Of a stretch of DNA of 34,181 nt, positions 14,033 to 22,028 are shown piece after piece. Below the pieces are notes generated by a model. The model did no database searches. It was not told the DNA's origin and was given only the letters and a program-made list of their open reading frames with translations. The translations under genes were made by a program, and so were the position numbers. Positions within the stretch are counted from its first letter, which is position 1; each line of letters begins with the position of its first letter. The DNA is from Sphingobium jiangsuense. GTDB taxonomy: Bacteria; Pseudomonadota; Alphaproteobacteria; Sphingomonadales; Sphingomonadaceae. The DNA lies in NCBI RefSeq assembly GCF_014196495.1, contig NZ_JACIDT010000028.1, positions 1 through 34,181 of the forward strand, read 5' to 3'.

Positions 14033-14680
14033 TCAGGCGACCAGGCGATCGGGTGCCTGATCCGGGCGAGCCAGACCGAGTTCGCGGCAGATGCGCGCGG
14101 CGAACCTGGCCGGCTGGAGCAGGTCGTGAACCGAGGCCCAGTGATTGCGCTCGCCGACAAAGTCCGTGCGGCCCGAGACCTTGCGGAACATGACTTCGCG
14201 ACCGGCGCCCATGAGGCCGAGGCTGAGCTGCACGTAAATGGCCGTGCCATGCAGCGTGACCTCACCGCTCACTGCGATCCCGCCACGATTCGAACGCAGG
14301 TCGTAGCTATCGTCTGCAAGGTCGAGCGCGTCGGCCAGCGCCCGCAGCGCCTTGCGCCCGTCGCTGTGGAAGAGCTTCTTCGCGCGTTCGTCATAGGCGA
14401 CGCCCTTGTGGGCGAGCGCGATCAGCGCTGGCTTGCGGCGCAGGTCCGCGATGGCGTCCATGCAGACGCGGCGCAATTCGACATTGGGCCGCTCGATCCG
14501 CGACGCGATCGAGCCCAGATGGCGGGCGAGCAGGATGACGGCAGGGTCGCTGTCTTGCGGGCGCCCGGCGTTGCGACAGTCCTCGATTGCGGCATTGAGG
14601 GCATGGAGCGCGGTGGGCAGCGTGATGAGGGCGGACGGATCGAGCGCCTGCTGGAAGCGGAATGCGATATCGTATGACAT
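14033..14680 (-). CDS. Hypothetical protein (215 aa)
   Basis: The protein starts MSYDIAFRFQQALDPSALIT. It has a helical first half and a beta-rich second half (GGIAVSGEVTLHGTAIYVQL). No family is recognised. ATG 14680 has AAGGAA upstream; the earlier start at 14734 lies in leader DNA. The purine-rich leader motif is only ~41 bases upstream, the closest spacing in the window. It heads the GHKL sub-cluster. Confidence 0.72.
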   Translation of the reverse strand: MSYDIAFRFQQALDPSALITLPTALHALNAAIEDCRNAGRPQDSDPAVILLARHLGSIASRIERPNVELRRVCMDAIADLRRKPALIALAHKGVAYDERAKKLFHSDGRKALRALADALDLADDSYDLRSNRGGIAVSGEVTLHGTAIYVQLSLGLMGAGREVMFRKVSGRTDFVGERNHWASVHDLLQPARFAARICRELGLARPDQAPDRLVA

Positions 14681-14720
14681 GGGAGTGAGTTCCTTGGGCT
14701 TGGGGCGTCTTTCACGCCCA

Positions 14721-14746
14721 TCCCACTCCCTCATCCTCCCCTCCGG
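14721..14746 (-). promoter_or_regulatory. Purine-rich leader motif (copy 5)
   Basis: The minus strand reads CCGGAGGGGAGGATGAGGGA followed by GTGGGA, 41 bases before the ATG at 14680. It is nearly identical in its core to the copy upstream of DUF932. Confidence 0.5.
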
Positions 14747-14773
14747 CCCAGGTGGACGGCATAGTCTGCCGAA

Positions 14774-14992
14774 CTATGATCCCCTGACACGCGCTGCATC
14801 AACCTCCTCAACCTCCTCAACCTCCTCGTTCTCGAGTGTCCAAGAGGATCGCCAGCGGGAATCGTCGAAGGCGGGCGCGTCGTTCTCACTCTGCATGTCG
14901 ATCGCCGCCTGCGCATCGGGCGCATTGATGTCGATGACGATCTCGCGTTCGACGCGGAAGACCTGCACGATCCGAATGCGGTGGGATTTCAT
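14774..14992 (-). CDS. Small hypothetical protein with EEV repeat (72 aa)
   Basis: The protein starts MKSHRIRIVQVFRVEREIVI, a beta-rich N-terminus, and ends with an acidic repeat ENEEVEEVEEVDAAR. The repeat is encoded by three tandem 9-bp units (CTCCTCAAC on the plus strand, about 14803-14830). Its ATG overlaps the upstream stop by ATGA. Function is unknown; the 9-bp repeat is a likely site of length variation. Confidence 0.65.
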   Translation of the reverse strand: MKSHRIRIVQVFRVEREIVIDINAPDAQAAIDMQSENDAPAFDDSRWRSSWTLENEEVEEVEEVDAARVRGS

Positions 14993-15669
14993 GGCCGCTT
15001 CACCTCTGCGCCGCTGTTCTTGCCGCGCGTCCCGCCGCGCTGCTCCAATTTGTTGACGGCCGCTCGGCAGACGTTGATGCGTGTACGGCCATCGGCAAAG
15101 GTCGCGATCCGGTGAACGACGTCCGCGATCGGACCTGGGGAATCGGTATCTACAGGCTCTGCCTTTTCGAACAGCCAGTCGCGTACCCGCAGAACCACTC
15201 CGGAATATGTTCCATCGCCGATCATGTCGTCGTTCCAGTATCGGGTAGCGACGGTGAGCAGCGTGCCGGCACTTTCACGAGTTGGGCTCTCCCTAAACTC
15301 CGTATCGGCTTGGTCGAGGCTCGCCTCGCTGGGCGTTGTTTCACTCTGCATCAAGGTTTTCCCTTCTGGTTCGTGATCGGGTCCGTAAGCGCGGGATCGC
15401 TCGAATTCGGGATCGTCGGCTTCGTCGACGAGATAGCCGAAGACTTCATCGGCATGGTCCGCGTCGAGCACTGCGCTCGACATGGCTACCAGCCTGACCG
15501 GAGGTCCGCCCGCGAACAGCAGTTCGTCGGCCGCTTCCATGGCGCGGCGATGGTCGGGTGCGTCGACCGCGACCTTGACGCGGATGACGGCATAGACATG
15601 GACGAAGTGACGGCGGCCGTAGTCCCCCGTCACCCCAGTCGATGCCTGCGCGAGGGGCTGGCCCGTCAC
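14989..15669 (-). CDS. Hypothetical protein (226 aa)
   Basis: The protein starts MTGQPLAQASTGVTGDYGRR. The first ~70 residues include FVHVYAVIRVKVAVDAPDHR, a beta strand pattern also seen at the start of the next small gene (IRIVQVFRVEREIVIDINAPD), so the two may share a domain. The C-terminal part is helical and basic. No family is recognised. It overlaps both neighbours by ATGA, so three genes here (16130, 15669, 14992) are translationally coupled. Confidence 0.72.
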   Translation of the reverse strand: MTGQPLAQASTGVTGDYGRRHFVHVYAVIRVKVAVDAPDHRRAMEAADELLFAGGPPVRLVAMSSAVLDADHADEVFGYLVDEADDPEFERSRAYGPDHEPEGKTLMQSETTPSEASLDQADTEFRESPTRESAGTLLTVATRYWNDDMIGDGTYSGVVLRVRDWLFEKAEPVDTDSPGPIADVVHRIATFADGRTRINVCRAAVNKLEQRGGTRGKNSGAEVKRP

Positions 15670-16130
15670 GCGGCCTTGCCCATGTCCTGCGGGATCGCCA
15701 CCGGATCGGGACAGGGCACGACCTCGACGCGCATGTCGCCGAAGCGGTTGGTCGCCATCCAGCGCTCGGCGGCTGCCATGTCGGGAGCGAGATGATGCAG
15801 CACCTCGCGGCCGTTATGCCCCGTCACCACCCGGACCATGCCGGGTGTCGGAACCTCAAGGATATCGAACGCCATATCGCTTTGTGCGCTGAAGGTGCGA
15901 TTGAAGACCGCGACGATGACCGCGCCGCCGAACTCGCCGAGACGCAGGGTAAAGCTTGCCGCAAGGCTGCCGGACGCGGGCTCGCGCTCGACCAGGCGGC
16001 CCGTGCCGTTCTCTCCCTCCCAGTCGCGCAGCTTCCGCTTGAAGCGTTCGGGCGGCCGGGGCTGGCCGTTCGAATAACGGATCAGGCTGCCCAGAACGGC
16101 GGTTTCGTGGATATGACGTGCGGTTTGCAT
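15666..16130 (-). CDS. Hypothetical protein (154 aa)
   Basis: The protein starts MQTARHIHETAVLGSLIRYS and continues NGQPRPPERFKRKLRDWE, then a beta-rich body (GGAVIVAVFNRTFSAQSDM). It resembles conserved hypothetical proteins of sphingomonad mobile elements; no function is known to me. The ribosome site AAGGAG is clear before ATG 16130. A GC hairpin of the GCCGGGC type lies in its leader (16156-16178). Confidence 0.74.
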   Translation of the reverse strand: MQTARHIHETAVLGSLIRYSNGQPRPPERFKRKLRDWEGENGTGRLVEREPASGSLAASFTLRLGEFGGAVIVAVFNRTFSAQSDMAFDILEVPTPGMVRVVTGHNGREVLHHLAPDMAAAERWMATNRFGDMRVEVVPCPDPVAIPQDMGKAA

Positions 16131-16155
16131 GAACTTGCTCCTTCAAGAAATACGA

Positions 16156-16178
16156 AGCCCGGCGTGAATGGCCGGGCT
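16156..16178 (-). terminator. GCCGGGC hairpin in leader (copy 1)
   Basis: AGCCCGGC and GCCGGGCT pair perfectly around a 7-base loop, ~26 bases before the ATG at 16130. Similar hairpins precede two other genes in this cluster. Confidence 0.55.
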
Positions 16179-16213
16179 GCGCGAGACAATGGTTTGAGAA
16201 ACTGGCCGGAAGT

Positions 16214-16408
16214 TCAGTCGCCGAGGTTTCCGGCGGCGATCTCCTCGATCCATCCGGCGGCCTCGTCGAAATCGGCATCGCTGTCCTCGACGAGGGCTTC
16301 GAGCGCCACTGCGCCGGTCCGGCCAAGCTGGCCGAGGCGCTGGAGTGCCGCGTGCAGAACGGGCGCCAACTCAGCCGGTGTAGCCGAGTCGATATCGGAA
16401 ATTGTCAT
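16214..16408 (-). CDS. Small acidic hypothetical protein (64 aa)
   Basis: The protein starts MTISDIDSATPAELAPVLHA and is acidic and helical throughout. ATG 16408 has AAGGAG upstream. It lies between a paralogue-type gene and the 154-residue gene, same direction. No family is recognised, but the ribosome site and context support it. Confidence 0.65.
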   Translation of the reverse strand: MTISDIDSATPAELAPVLHAALQRLGQLGRTGAVALEALVEDSDADFDEAAGWIEEIAAGNLGD

Positions 16409-16484
16409 CGTCTTGCTCCTTGCTGTAAAAAGGATCGGCGGCTGACCGGCGAGCGATGGCGTGCAGCCGCCAAGATGGCGTTGG

Positions 16485-17204
16485 TCAGGCGGCCTTTTGC
16501 GGCAGCCATTCGTAGAGAAGATGGGCACCGGGCTCCTGCTCGGTGCCGATCGCGAATTCGACCAACTTGCCGTCGCAGGCGAACTGCGCCGCGCGCGGAA
16601 GGTCGAGATAGATCTTGCCTTCGAATATGATATCCTTCGACCGGACCGCCTCTACCGTCCGCATGGTGCCGATTGCGCGGTGCCATGCCGGTCCTTCGAT
16701 GAGCTTCATCCGGTCGCCGGGTTTGAGGCGGTGGCGGAAGGCCGCGAGTGACACCAACGGCTCGATTCTGCTGCGCGCGCCCTGCCGTTTGGCCTGTGTC
16801 GTCCAATAGGCCTGACCGATCCGCACCTCGCAGAAGAACGAGCAGGTGTGAAAGTCTTGCAGCAGGTTGGAGCGGCAGAAGCCGAACCGTTCCATCTGGT
16901 CGCGGACCCTGACGGTGAATTCCTGCTGCGCCTCCCGACCGGTCAGGTCGTCGGGCGCGTCGAGCAATTCTGCCGTGATCTTGCGTCCGCCCGCGAAACG
17001 CTCGGTCGAGATGGAAAAACGCATCGCCGGGAAAAGGGCATGAAGGTGCTGGCCGATCCGGCCGGCAAGCGAAGTGAGGCTCTCGTTCCGCTGTTGCAGG
17101 TCGCCCTGATAATGGAAGTTGCCGCGCTCATCGATCGGTGTCTCGCTATAGAGCCGCGCGGCGCCGGTGGCAGGAACGCCGTTGCGATGATCGGTCTGGT
17201 CCAT
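16485..17204 (-). CDS. Hypothetical protein, paralogue A of a tandem pair (239 aa)
   Basis: The N-terminal ~140 residues closely match the upstream gene ending at 17298. Shared blocks are RLYSETPIDERGNFHYQGDL, RFGFCRSNLL and CSFFCEVRIG, with the variants RLYSQTPIADNGDFHYQGDL, RFGFHRLNLL and CSFFSEVRIG in the partner. The C-terminal ~95 residues are unrelated to the partner's and include RFGTMRTVEA-like and KIYLDLPRAAQFACDGKLV strands. This is a tandem duplication with one end replaced or diverged. Function is unknown. GGAGAC precedes ATG 17204, and a terminator-like hairpin lies in its leader. Confidence 0.76.
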   Translation of the reverse strand: MDQTDHRNGVPATGAARLYSETPIDERGNFHYQGDLQQRNESLTSLAGRIGQHLHALFPAMRFSISTERFAGGRKITAELLDAPDDLTGREAQQEFTVRVRDQMERFGFCRSNLLQDFHTCSFFCEVRIGQAYWTTQAKRQGARSRIEPLVSLAAFRHRLKPGDRMKLIEGPAWHRAIGTMRTVEAVRSKDIIFEGKIYLDLPRAAQFACDGKLVEFAIGTEQEPGAHLLYEWLPQKAA

Positions 17205-17226
17205 GATATGTCTCCGTGAGAAACGA

Positions 17227-17253
17227 AAAGCCCGGCGCGAGCGGCCGGGCTTT
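17227..17253 (-). terminator. GCCGGGC hairpin in leader (copy 2), terminator-like
   Basis: AAAGCCCGGC (17227-17236) and GCCGGGCTTT (17244-17253) form a 10-bp perfect stem; the minus strand continues TTTTCGTTT. It lies between the two paralogues and could attenuate transcription. Confidence 0.65.
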
Positions 17254-17297
17254 GCGAGGAATGAACTGGTGGGAGTGCCAGGCCGGATGGCAGCGGA

Positions 17298-18116
17298 TCA
17301 GTCCGCCTCGTCGGGCCTTGCGAGCAGAATGACGGCGATCGACGGTTTGTCGGAAAGCGCCGCTTTGCGGCTGTCATAGGGCTTGCGGCCGCCCTGGGCG
17401 ATCGTCAGCATCTCGAACACCGGCGCGGGTGTGCCGCCACCATCGGGGACTGTCATGCTCGCATCATGATACTGGATGTCGATGAAGCGCGGCGGTCCGC
17501 CGGTGTAATAGGGTCCGAAGCAGAAGGTTACGCGCCGACCCTCGCTGGTTCGCGCCGCGATGGTGAAGCCACCATCCGGAATTTCGACCGGGAGGGTCGG
17601 CACGCGGTTATAGGTCGCGAAGCCCAGGCTTCCGGCCTGCTCGCTCGGCATGACCGGAAATTGTCCTGCCGGAGGGAGCCGGTCTCGCCGTGCCCTGCCG
17701 CGGTTCGTCTGGACCGACAAATGATTGCCGATCCGCACTTCGCTGAAAAACGAGCAGTCGTGATTGCCGTCAAGAAGATTCAAGCGGTGGAAACCGAACC
17801 GCTCCATCTGGTCGCGGATGCTGGTGATCAATTTCCGCTGGTCCCTCCAATGGGTCAGATCACTGGGTGGTTCGAGCAGCTCGGCCGTAATCCTGCGGCC
17901 ACCCACGAGCTGTTCGGCCGAGACCAGAAACCGCATCGTGTCGAAATGGTCGTGAAGATGCCGGGCGATCCGATTGGAAAGCGAGGCCAGGCTCTCGTCC
18001 TGCTGTTGCAGATCGCCCTGATAGTGGAAATCGCCGTTATCAGCGATCGGGGTCTGGCTGTAGAGGCGCGTCGTGCCGTTGGCGGGAGTGCTGCCGCCAT
18101 GGTTTTCGGGGTTCAT
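17298..18116 (-). CDS. Hypothetical protein, paralogue B of a tandem pair (272 aa)
   Basis: The protein starts MNPENHGGSTPANGTTRLYS. Its N-terminal half is homologous to paralogue A downstream (see there for shared blocks); the C-terminal half is different, with RVTFCFGPYYTGGPPRFIDI and a final PSIAVILLARPDEAD. Conserved Arg, Phe and Cys residues in the shared half suggest one common fold. No family is recognised. ATG 18116 is chosen over the ORF extension to 18239, which crosses the leader hairpin. GGGAGAG lies upstream. Confidence 0.76.
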   Translation of the reverse strand: MNPENHGGSTPANGTTRLYSQTPIADNGDFHYQGDLQQQDESLASLSNRIARHLHDHFDTMRFLVSAEQLVGGRRITAELLEPPSDLTHWRDQRKLITSIRDQMERFGFHRLNLLDGNHDCSFFSEVRIGNHLSVQTNRGRARRDRLPPAGQFPVMPSEQAGSLGFATYNRVPTLPVEIPDGGFTIAARTSEGRRVTFCFGPYYTGGPPRFIDIQYHDASMTVPDGGGTPAPVFEMLTIAQGGRKPYDSRKAALSDKPSIAVILLARPDEAD

Positions 18117-18142
18117 GATGTATCTCTCCCTGGAATACAGGA

Positions 18143-18164
18143 AGCCCGGCGCGCTGGCCGGACT
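18143..18164 (-). terminator. GCCGGGC hairpin in leader (copy 3)
   Basis: AGCCCGGC (18143-18150) and GCCGGACT (18157-18164) pair with one wobble, ~27 bases before the ATG at 18116. The third member of the set in this cluster. Confidence 0.5.
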
Positions 18165-18210
18165 CTTATGGCATGAGGATGAGTGGAGAGCGCAAGCCGC
18201 GGACGGTGTG

Positions 18211-18978
18211 TCAGTCCGTGTCGTCCGGTCGGACGACATGGTTGGGCAGCGCGAGCCACTTCGAACTGGAGATGAGCGAATCGTGCGTCAGACGTTCGGC
18301 TTCGGTGAACGCCGTCGCAGTCTCGAGCGAGCCGAAGCCATCCGCATTGTTCCAGAACACGAGCCCGTCTTCTTCATCGGGAACGGCAAGGACGAACTGC
18401 TGCTGATCCTCGGCACCCTGCTTGCGCGCGCCGCGTGCCGCAATGCCGCCGGACCGTAACGCGACGAGCGCCTCGTTCATCAGTTCCCCGGTCGAGCCGC
18501 CCTGGATACCCTCGGCCGTGATGAGGAAGTAGCCGCCGCTGAAAGAACCCGGGATCATCCGCGAGCACGTCACCGCCCAGGTGAAGCCGAACGGCAATGC
18601 GGTGAGGCAAACCTTCTCGATCACTCCGGCGATCGCCCAGATATCGGCGTTCGCACCGTGGATGCGGGCGAGCTTGCCGTCTCCTTTCGGGTCATCCCCG
18701 ATGGAGAGAACCGCATCGAAGGTCGAAAATTCGGGGTCGGTCCAGAGGGTGAGGAAACCTGCGAATGGATCTTCCTCGCCCTCTACAGGCGGAAACGCTG
18801 CCTTGAATGCGGCGCTGCGTGCCTCGTAACAGGCTTTGGCCGCAGCCAGTTCGCTGAGCTCGACATGGGGGAAGTCGGAGGCGATCTCATCAGCGGCCGT
18901 GAAGCATTCGGTGAGAAGTTCGGCTTCTTCAGCGCTGATCCTGATTTCGAATGATGTGGTGATATATGTATCGGCCAT
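18211..18978 (-). CDS. Hypothetical protein (255 aa)
   Basis: The protein starts MADTYITTSFEIRISAEEAE, reads as an alpha/beta soluble protein and has two halves with similar lengths: an N-terminal part to about residue 130 and a second part with GSFSGGYFLITAEGIQGGST. It contains CSRMIPGSFSGG and an acidic C-terminus. AAGGATCG precedes ATG 18978. No family is recognised. It follows DUF932 in the same direction. Confidence 0.74.
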   Translation of the reverse strand: MADTYITTSFEIRISAEEAELLTECFTAADEIASDFPHVELSELAAAKACYEARSAAFKAAFPPVEGEEDPFAGFLTLWTDPEFSTFDAVLSIGDDPKGDGKLARIHGANADIWAIAGVIEKVCLTALPFGFTWAVTCSRMIPGSFSGGYFLITAEGIQGGSTGELMNEALVALRSGGIAARGARKQGAEDQQQFVLAVPDEEDGLVFWNNADGFGSLETATAFTEAERLTHDSLISSSKWLALPNHVVRPDDTD

Positions 18979-19052
18979 CGGAGCGATCCTTGTGGCGGGC
19001 GGACGGATACACGCGAGCGCACGGTCCTGCCGGAAAGAGAGAAACGGGGATG

Positions 19053-19074
19053 GCGAGCGCCCGAGGGCGCCCGC
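19053..19074 (-). repeat. GC hairpin between DUF932 and the 255-aa gene
   Basis: GCGAGCGCCC and GGGCGCCCGC form a 10-bp stem with one wobble and a minimal loop, just after the DUF932 stop. Confidence 0.45.
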
Positions 19075-19084
19075 GCGGCGGCGA

Positions 19085-20275
19085 TCAGCCCAGCTTTTCG
19101 AGCAAGCTGCGGGCCTTGGCTTCCATGTCGAGGCGGGTGTCCTGATGTGCCTTGCCTCGCGCGACCGCCGTGATCCCGTTCACGAAATCGAAGATCGACT
19201 CTGGTGGCCGGCCTTCCTCGGCGAGCACCGCCTCGATGACCTTGCCGGTCTCGGACTTGGAGAAGCCGCGCTTGCGCAGAAATCCCTCGCGGTCCTCGTC
19301 GGTGCGGGCGACGATCCGCTCGCGGGCTGTCCGGATGCCGTCAATGAAGCTGCGCGGCGACGCGTCGGCATAATAGGCAAGCGCGGGCTCGGCCTGCTGG
19401 GCAAAACGATGGGCGGCGAACTTGCTATGCCGGATCTTGATCTCCTCGAAATTCTCGACGCCCCAGAGGATGCGGTTGGCGCAGACCGCGCGCAGATAGA
19501 AGGTCGCGATGCCGAGCGTCTTCGCGCCGACTTCGCTGTTCCACGAATAGAAGCCGCGGAAATAGAGATCGGGATCGCCATTGGAGAGCTTGCCCGCCTC
19601 GATGGGATGGGTGTCGTCGACGAGGAACAGGAACACGTCGCGATCGGACGCATAGAGCGTGGTCGTGTCGCGGGTGATATCGACATAGGGATTATACCAG
19701 TCGAGCACGCCCGGAACCTTCCAGCGTGTGTCTCCGGTTCCGTTGCCGGCAAAGCGCATCACCGCTTCCACGAGCTGGGCATCCCACACACGGCCATAAT
19801 TGGGGCCTGTGACCGCGCGCAGTTCGGTGCGGCCATTGTCGGCCTGGAGCAGTTTCACCTGCTCGGCGCGGTGATTGAGGAGGCCGTGCTGGAGGTTGAT
19901 GCCAGCGAGCGGCCCCGGCAGATCGCGCAGATAGGACGCGGGCGCGCCGACGATGCTGCACAATTGCCCGAACGACCAGTTGGTGGGCGCGACCGGCATG
20001 TCACTGTCGGGCAGGATCAGCGCTAACCGCTCGGGGTGGTCGCGGCGAGCCTCGACCTTGATCGCGCGGCTTTCGATGACGCGGGTATGGGCGCGCTCGC
20101 GCCGTGCCTGCACTGAGGCGTGGAGATCGGAAAGCGAGAGGAAGCGCTCGTCGTCCGGCCGGGAGAACCATTCGGACGATACGCGGGTGTTGGATGTGCC
20201 GCGCGAAACATCGACGCGGTAGCCGGGCGTTGCGGGGCGCGCGGAACCGGCGCTGACGGGAGCGAGCGAAGCCAT
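19085..20275 (-). CDS. DUF932 (phage/plasmid-like) protein
   Basis: The 396-residue protein reads as DUF932 (TIGR03299-type phage/plasmid-like protein). Recognisable pieces are GAPASYLRDLPGPLAGINLQ, NHRAEQVKLL, VLDWYNPYVDI and FYLRAVCANRILWGVENFEEI. DUF932 genes are frequent on conjugative elements and phages; their activity is not established. ATG 20275 has GGAGAC upstream; the ORF extension to 20407 is leader DNA containing the purine-rich motif. It is the first gene of the long leftward cluster and probably sits behind its main promoter. Confidence 0.88.
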   Translation of the reverse strand: MASLAPVSAGSARPATPGYRVDVSRGTSNTRVSSEWFSRPDDERFLSLSDLHASVQARRERAHTRVIESRAIKVEARRDHPERLALILPDSDMPVAPTNWSFGQLCSIVGAPASYLRDLPGPLAGINLQHGLLNHRAEQVKLLQADNGRTELRAVTGPNYGRVWDAQLVEAVMRFAGNGTGDTRWKVPGVLDWYNPYVDITRDTTTLYASDRDVFLFLVDDTHPIEAGKLSNGDPDLYFRGFYSWNSEVGAKTLGIATFYLRAVCANRILWGVENFEEIKIRHSKFAAHRFAQQAEPALAYYADASPRSFIDGIRTARERIVARTDEDREGFLRKRGFSKSETGKVIEAVLAEEGRPPESIFDFVNGITAVARGKAHQDTRLDMEAKARSLLEKLG

Positions 20276-20790
20276 GGGCAGTCTCCGATGGAAAGGATGG
20301 AATGGAACGCCGGCGCCGCACCCTCGCGACACCCGCACCCACTTCCTCCTTCCTCCCCTCCTGTATCGGGGGGGCCATGGTGCCAAAAACGAATAGAATA
20401 GCGGCACATTCCAGCCTTGCCGTGACAGAGCGCGTGGATAAATCAGCAGGCTGAACGAACTTCCGGTTTGCTGCGCCGGCTTGAGGTGACGACCGACGCA
20501 ATCAGGATTTATTACAGGCTTTCGAAAACGGACCTACCAAAGTCATGTATGAACCGAGAATGGACTGTCGCGTTTGGAGCAGGGATATTGGGATAGCTGC
20601 CATTCCCACGGCATCGCCTCCCGACTAAAGCCGGTCGTTCACATCCGCTCGGATAAACATCCGTTCTCGACGGAAGTGGTCGATCACGCTTGTCGAAGCG
20701 GACGATCGGCAACGCACATCAATGCCGGACGTTCAGGTGATAATGACAAGTTCCTGAAAGCGGACATTGCTTGTGGCCCTTCCGACCAGC
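20276..20790. other. Intergenic region upstream of DUF932
   Basis: These 515 bases hold the DUF932 leader with the purine-rich motif (20341-20362) and otherwise no recognisable gene; open frames are short with poor ribosome sites. It is somewhat more AT-rich near 20505-20570 than its neighbours, and probably contains the cluster promoter, though I cannot fix -35/-10 boxes. Confidence 0.45.
20341..20362 (-). promoter_or_regulatory. Purine-rich leader motif (copy 6), upstream of DUF932
   Basis: The minus strand reads AGGAGGGGAGGAAGGAGGAA, then GTGGGTGCGGGTGTCGCG, 66 bases before the ATG. The core GGAGGGGAGGA is shared with copies 4 and 5. Confidence 0.5.
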
Positions 20791-21621
20791 CTAACCAAGC
20801 GCGACAAGCCTGTCCCCATCTATCTCTGCTGGTATCGGCTCGTCGATGATGGTCAGAATTTGGGGATCGCAATGGTCATCAGCCATCAGAGCGGTCTCGA
20901 ATATGGGAACGCTCGTCGTGAGCGGCTTTGGAGTGTCGCTGACCGGTATCTGGGCCTTGATTCGCAGGAAGCCGAATTCTTCCGACGCGGCCAGCCTGAG
21001 TTGCGCCATTTTGCCGCTGGCCATTTTTAACCGCGCGCCGTGCATGATGTTCAGCGCGTAAAGGCTGACGAACGTCGAGACTGATTCGAAGCTGGACCTG
21101 CTTTCCTCCGCCAGCGCCCCTTCTGCGACGAGCAGGTCCACAAAGTCGCGCCACAGCGTTTTGTCGTCGAAAACGAACTGCCACATCTTGCTGAGACCGA
21201 ACACTTTCAGGACCTGCGACTCCCGATCCTTGAGCGGCTTGCCCGCGTCGAACTTCCTGATCGCCTTGTTGAAGGACTGTTCCGCCGTCTGGCGCGAGAT
21301 GCCGAGCCTCTCCTTGATCCGTTCGTCTGGCATGATCCTGAAGTTTGCGCGCCCGGCCTCTTTCAAGTGATCAGTGGTTAGCTTGGTTAGGTTAAACTGC
21401 TGATGCCACAGTCTAGCGCTAGTTAGAATGTCGTTGGCACGCGTCAGGCTGATGCCCGCATCTCGCTCGTGACGGTGAGCAGCGAAATGCCCGATCTCCT
21501 GGACGCTGGCCCGTCCGGGCTGGTGCATGCGGAGATCGGAAAAAAGGTTGTGAAGGTCGGTAACCTTGCGCTCGCCGCGGATAAGTCGCGCGACGCGCCG
21601 CTTGTGATCTTCTTGGAGCAT
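20791..21621 (-). CDS. Hypothetical protein (276 aa)
   Basis: The protein starts MLQEDHKRRVARLIRGERKV, with a basic helical N-terminus. GISRQTAEQSFNKAIRKF near residue 108 could be a helix-turn-helix-like segment, so DNA binding is possible but not shown. The C-terminal half is beta-rich (FGFLRIKAQIPVSDTPKPL). I do not recognise the family. It is divergent from the mucR gene across a 400-base gap, and its codon use is less GC-rich than that of its neighbours. Confidence 0.7.
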   Translation of the reverse strand: MLQEDHKRRVARLIRGERKVTDLHNLFSDLRMHQPGRASVQEIGHFAAHRHERDAGISLTRANDILTSARLWHQQFNLTKLTTDHLKEAGRANFRIMPDERIKERLGISRQTAEQSFNKAIRKFDAGKPLKDRESQVLKVFGLSKMWQFVFDDKTLWRDFVDLLVAEGALAEESRSSFESVSTFVSLYALNIMHGARLKMASGKMAQLRLAASEEFGFLRIKAQIPVSDTPKPLTTSVPIFETALMADDHCDPQILTIIDEPIPAEIDGDRLVALG

Positions 21622-22028
21622 GACAAATCCCGCTTTTTTTCCGAATGTGCGCCAGCCAATCTAAGAGCAGAACTTCCCTTGATGTTGGTCTTTTTTTTCT
21701 CCTTCTTCGTTCGGGTCGGCTTAACGACCATGCGCACGGCGCGCGATCAACGTGTGGGAGATTTGCAAGACTATGGCCAGCGCAATCACGTCATCGGCGC
21801 TGTCGATAAATTCAAGCATGGTCTGTCACCTCAATAGGTCGCAGCCTGCGAGGCTGCCTCGATACAGGCGATCGCGCCCCGCAAGATTTTCAGGCCTGGG
21901 TGCAAGACTACCCTCAATCGTAACAGCGCGCACCCGCGATCAAACATGGTCTGTTCAAGGGACGCGGTTGTCTGTAGCCCACCACCACGCCCGCGCGCAC
22001 TATGATCCCCTTATCGAGGAGCCACGCC
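21622..22028. other. Divergent intergenic region upstream of mucR
   Basis: These 407 bases include two 8-base T-runs (about 21630-21640 and 21690-21700) and a hairpin GCAGCC/GGCTGC near 21840-21855. No gene is seen. It must hold promoters for the leftward 276-residue gene and for mucR; clear boxes are not visible. Confidence 0.45.

Noticed and set aside
18836..20026. Rightward 396-codon frame opposite DUF932
   Set aside because: DUF932 motifs on the minus strand are clear, and the plus-strand translation is not protein-like.
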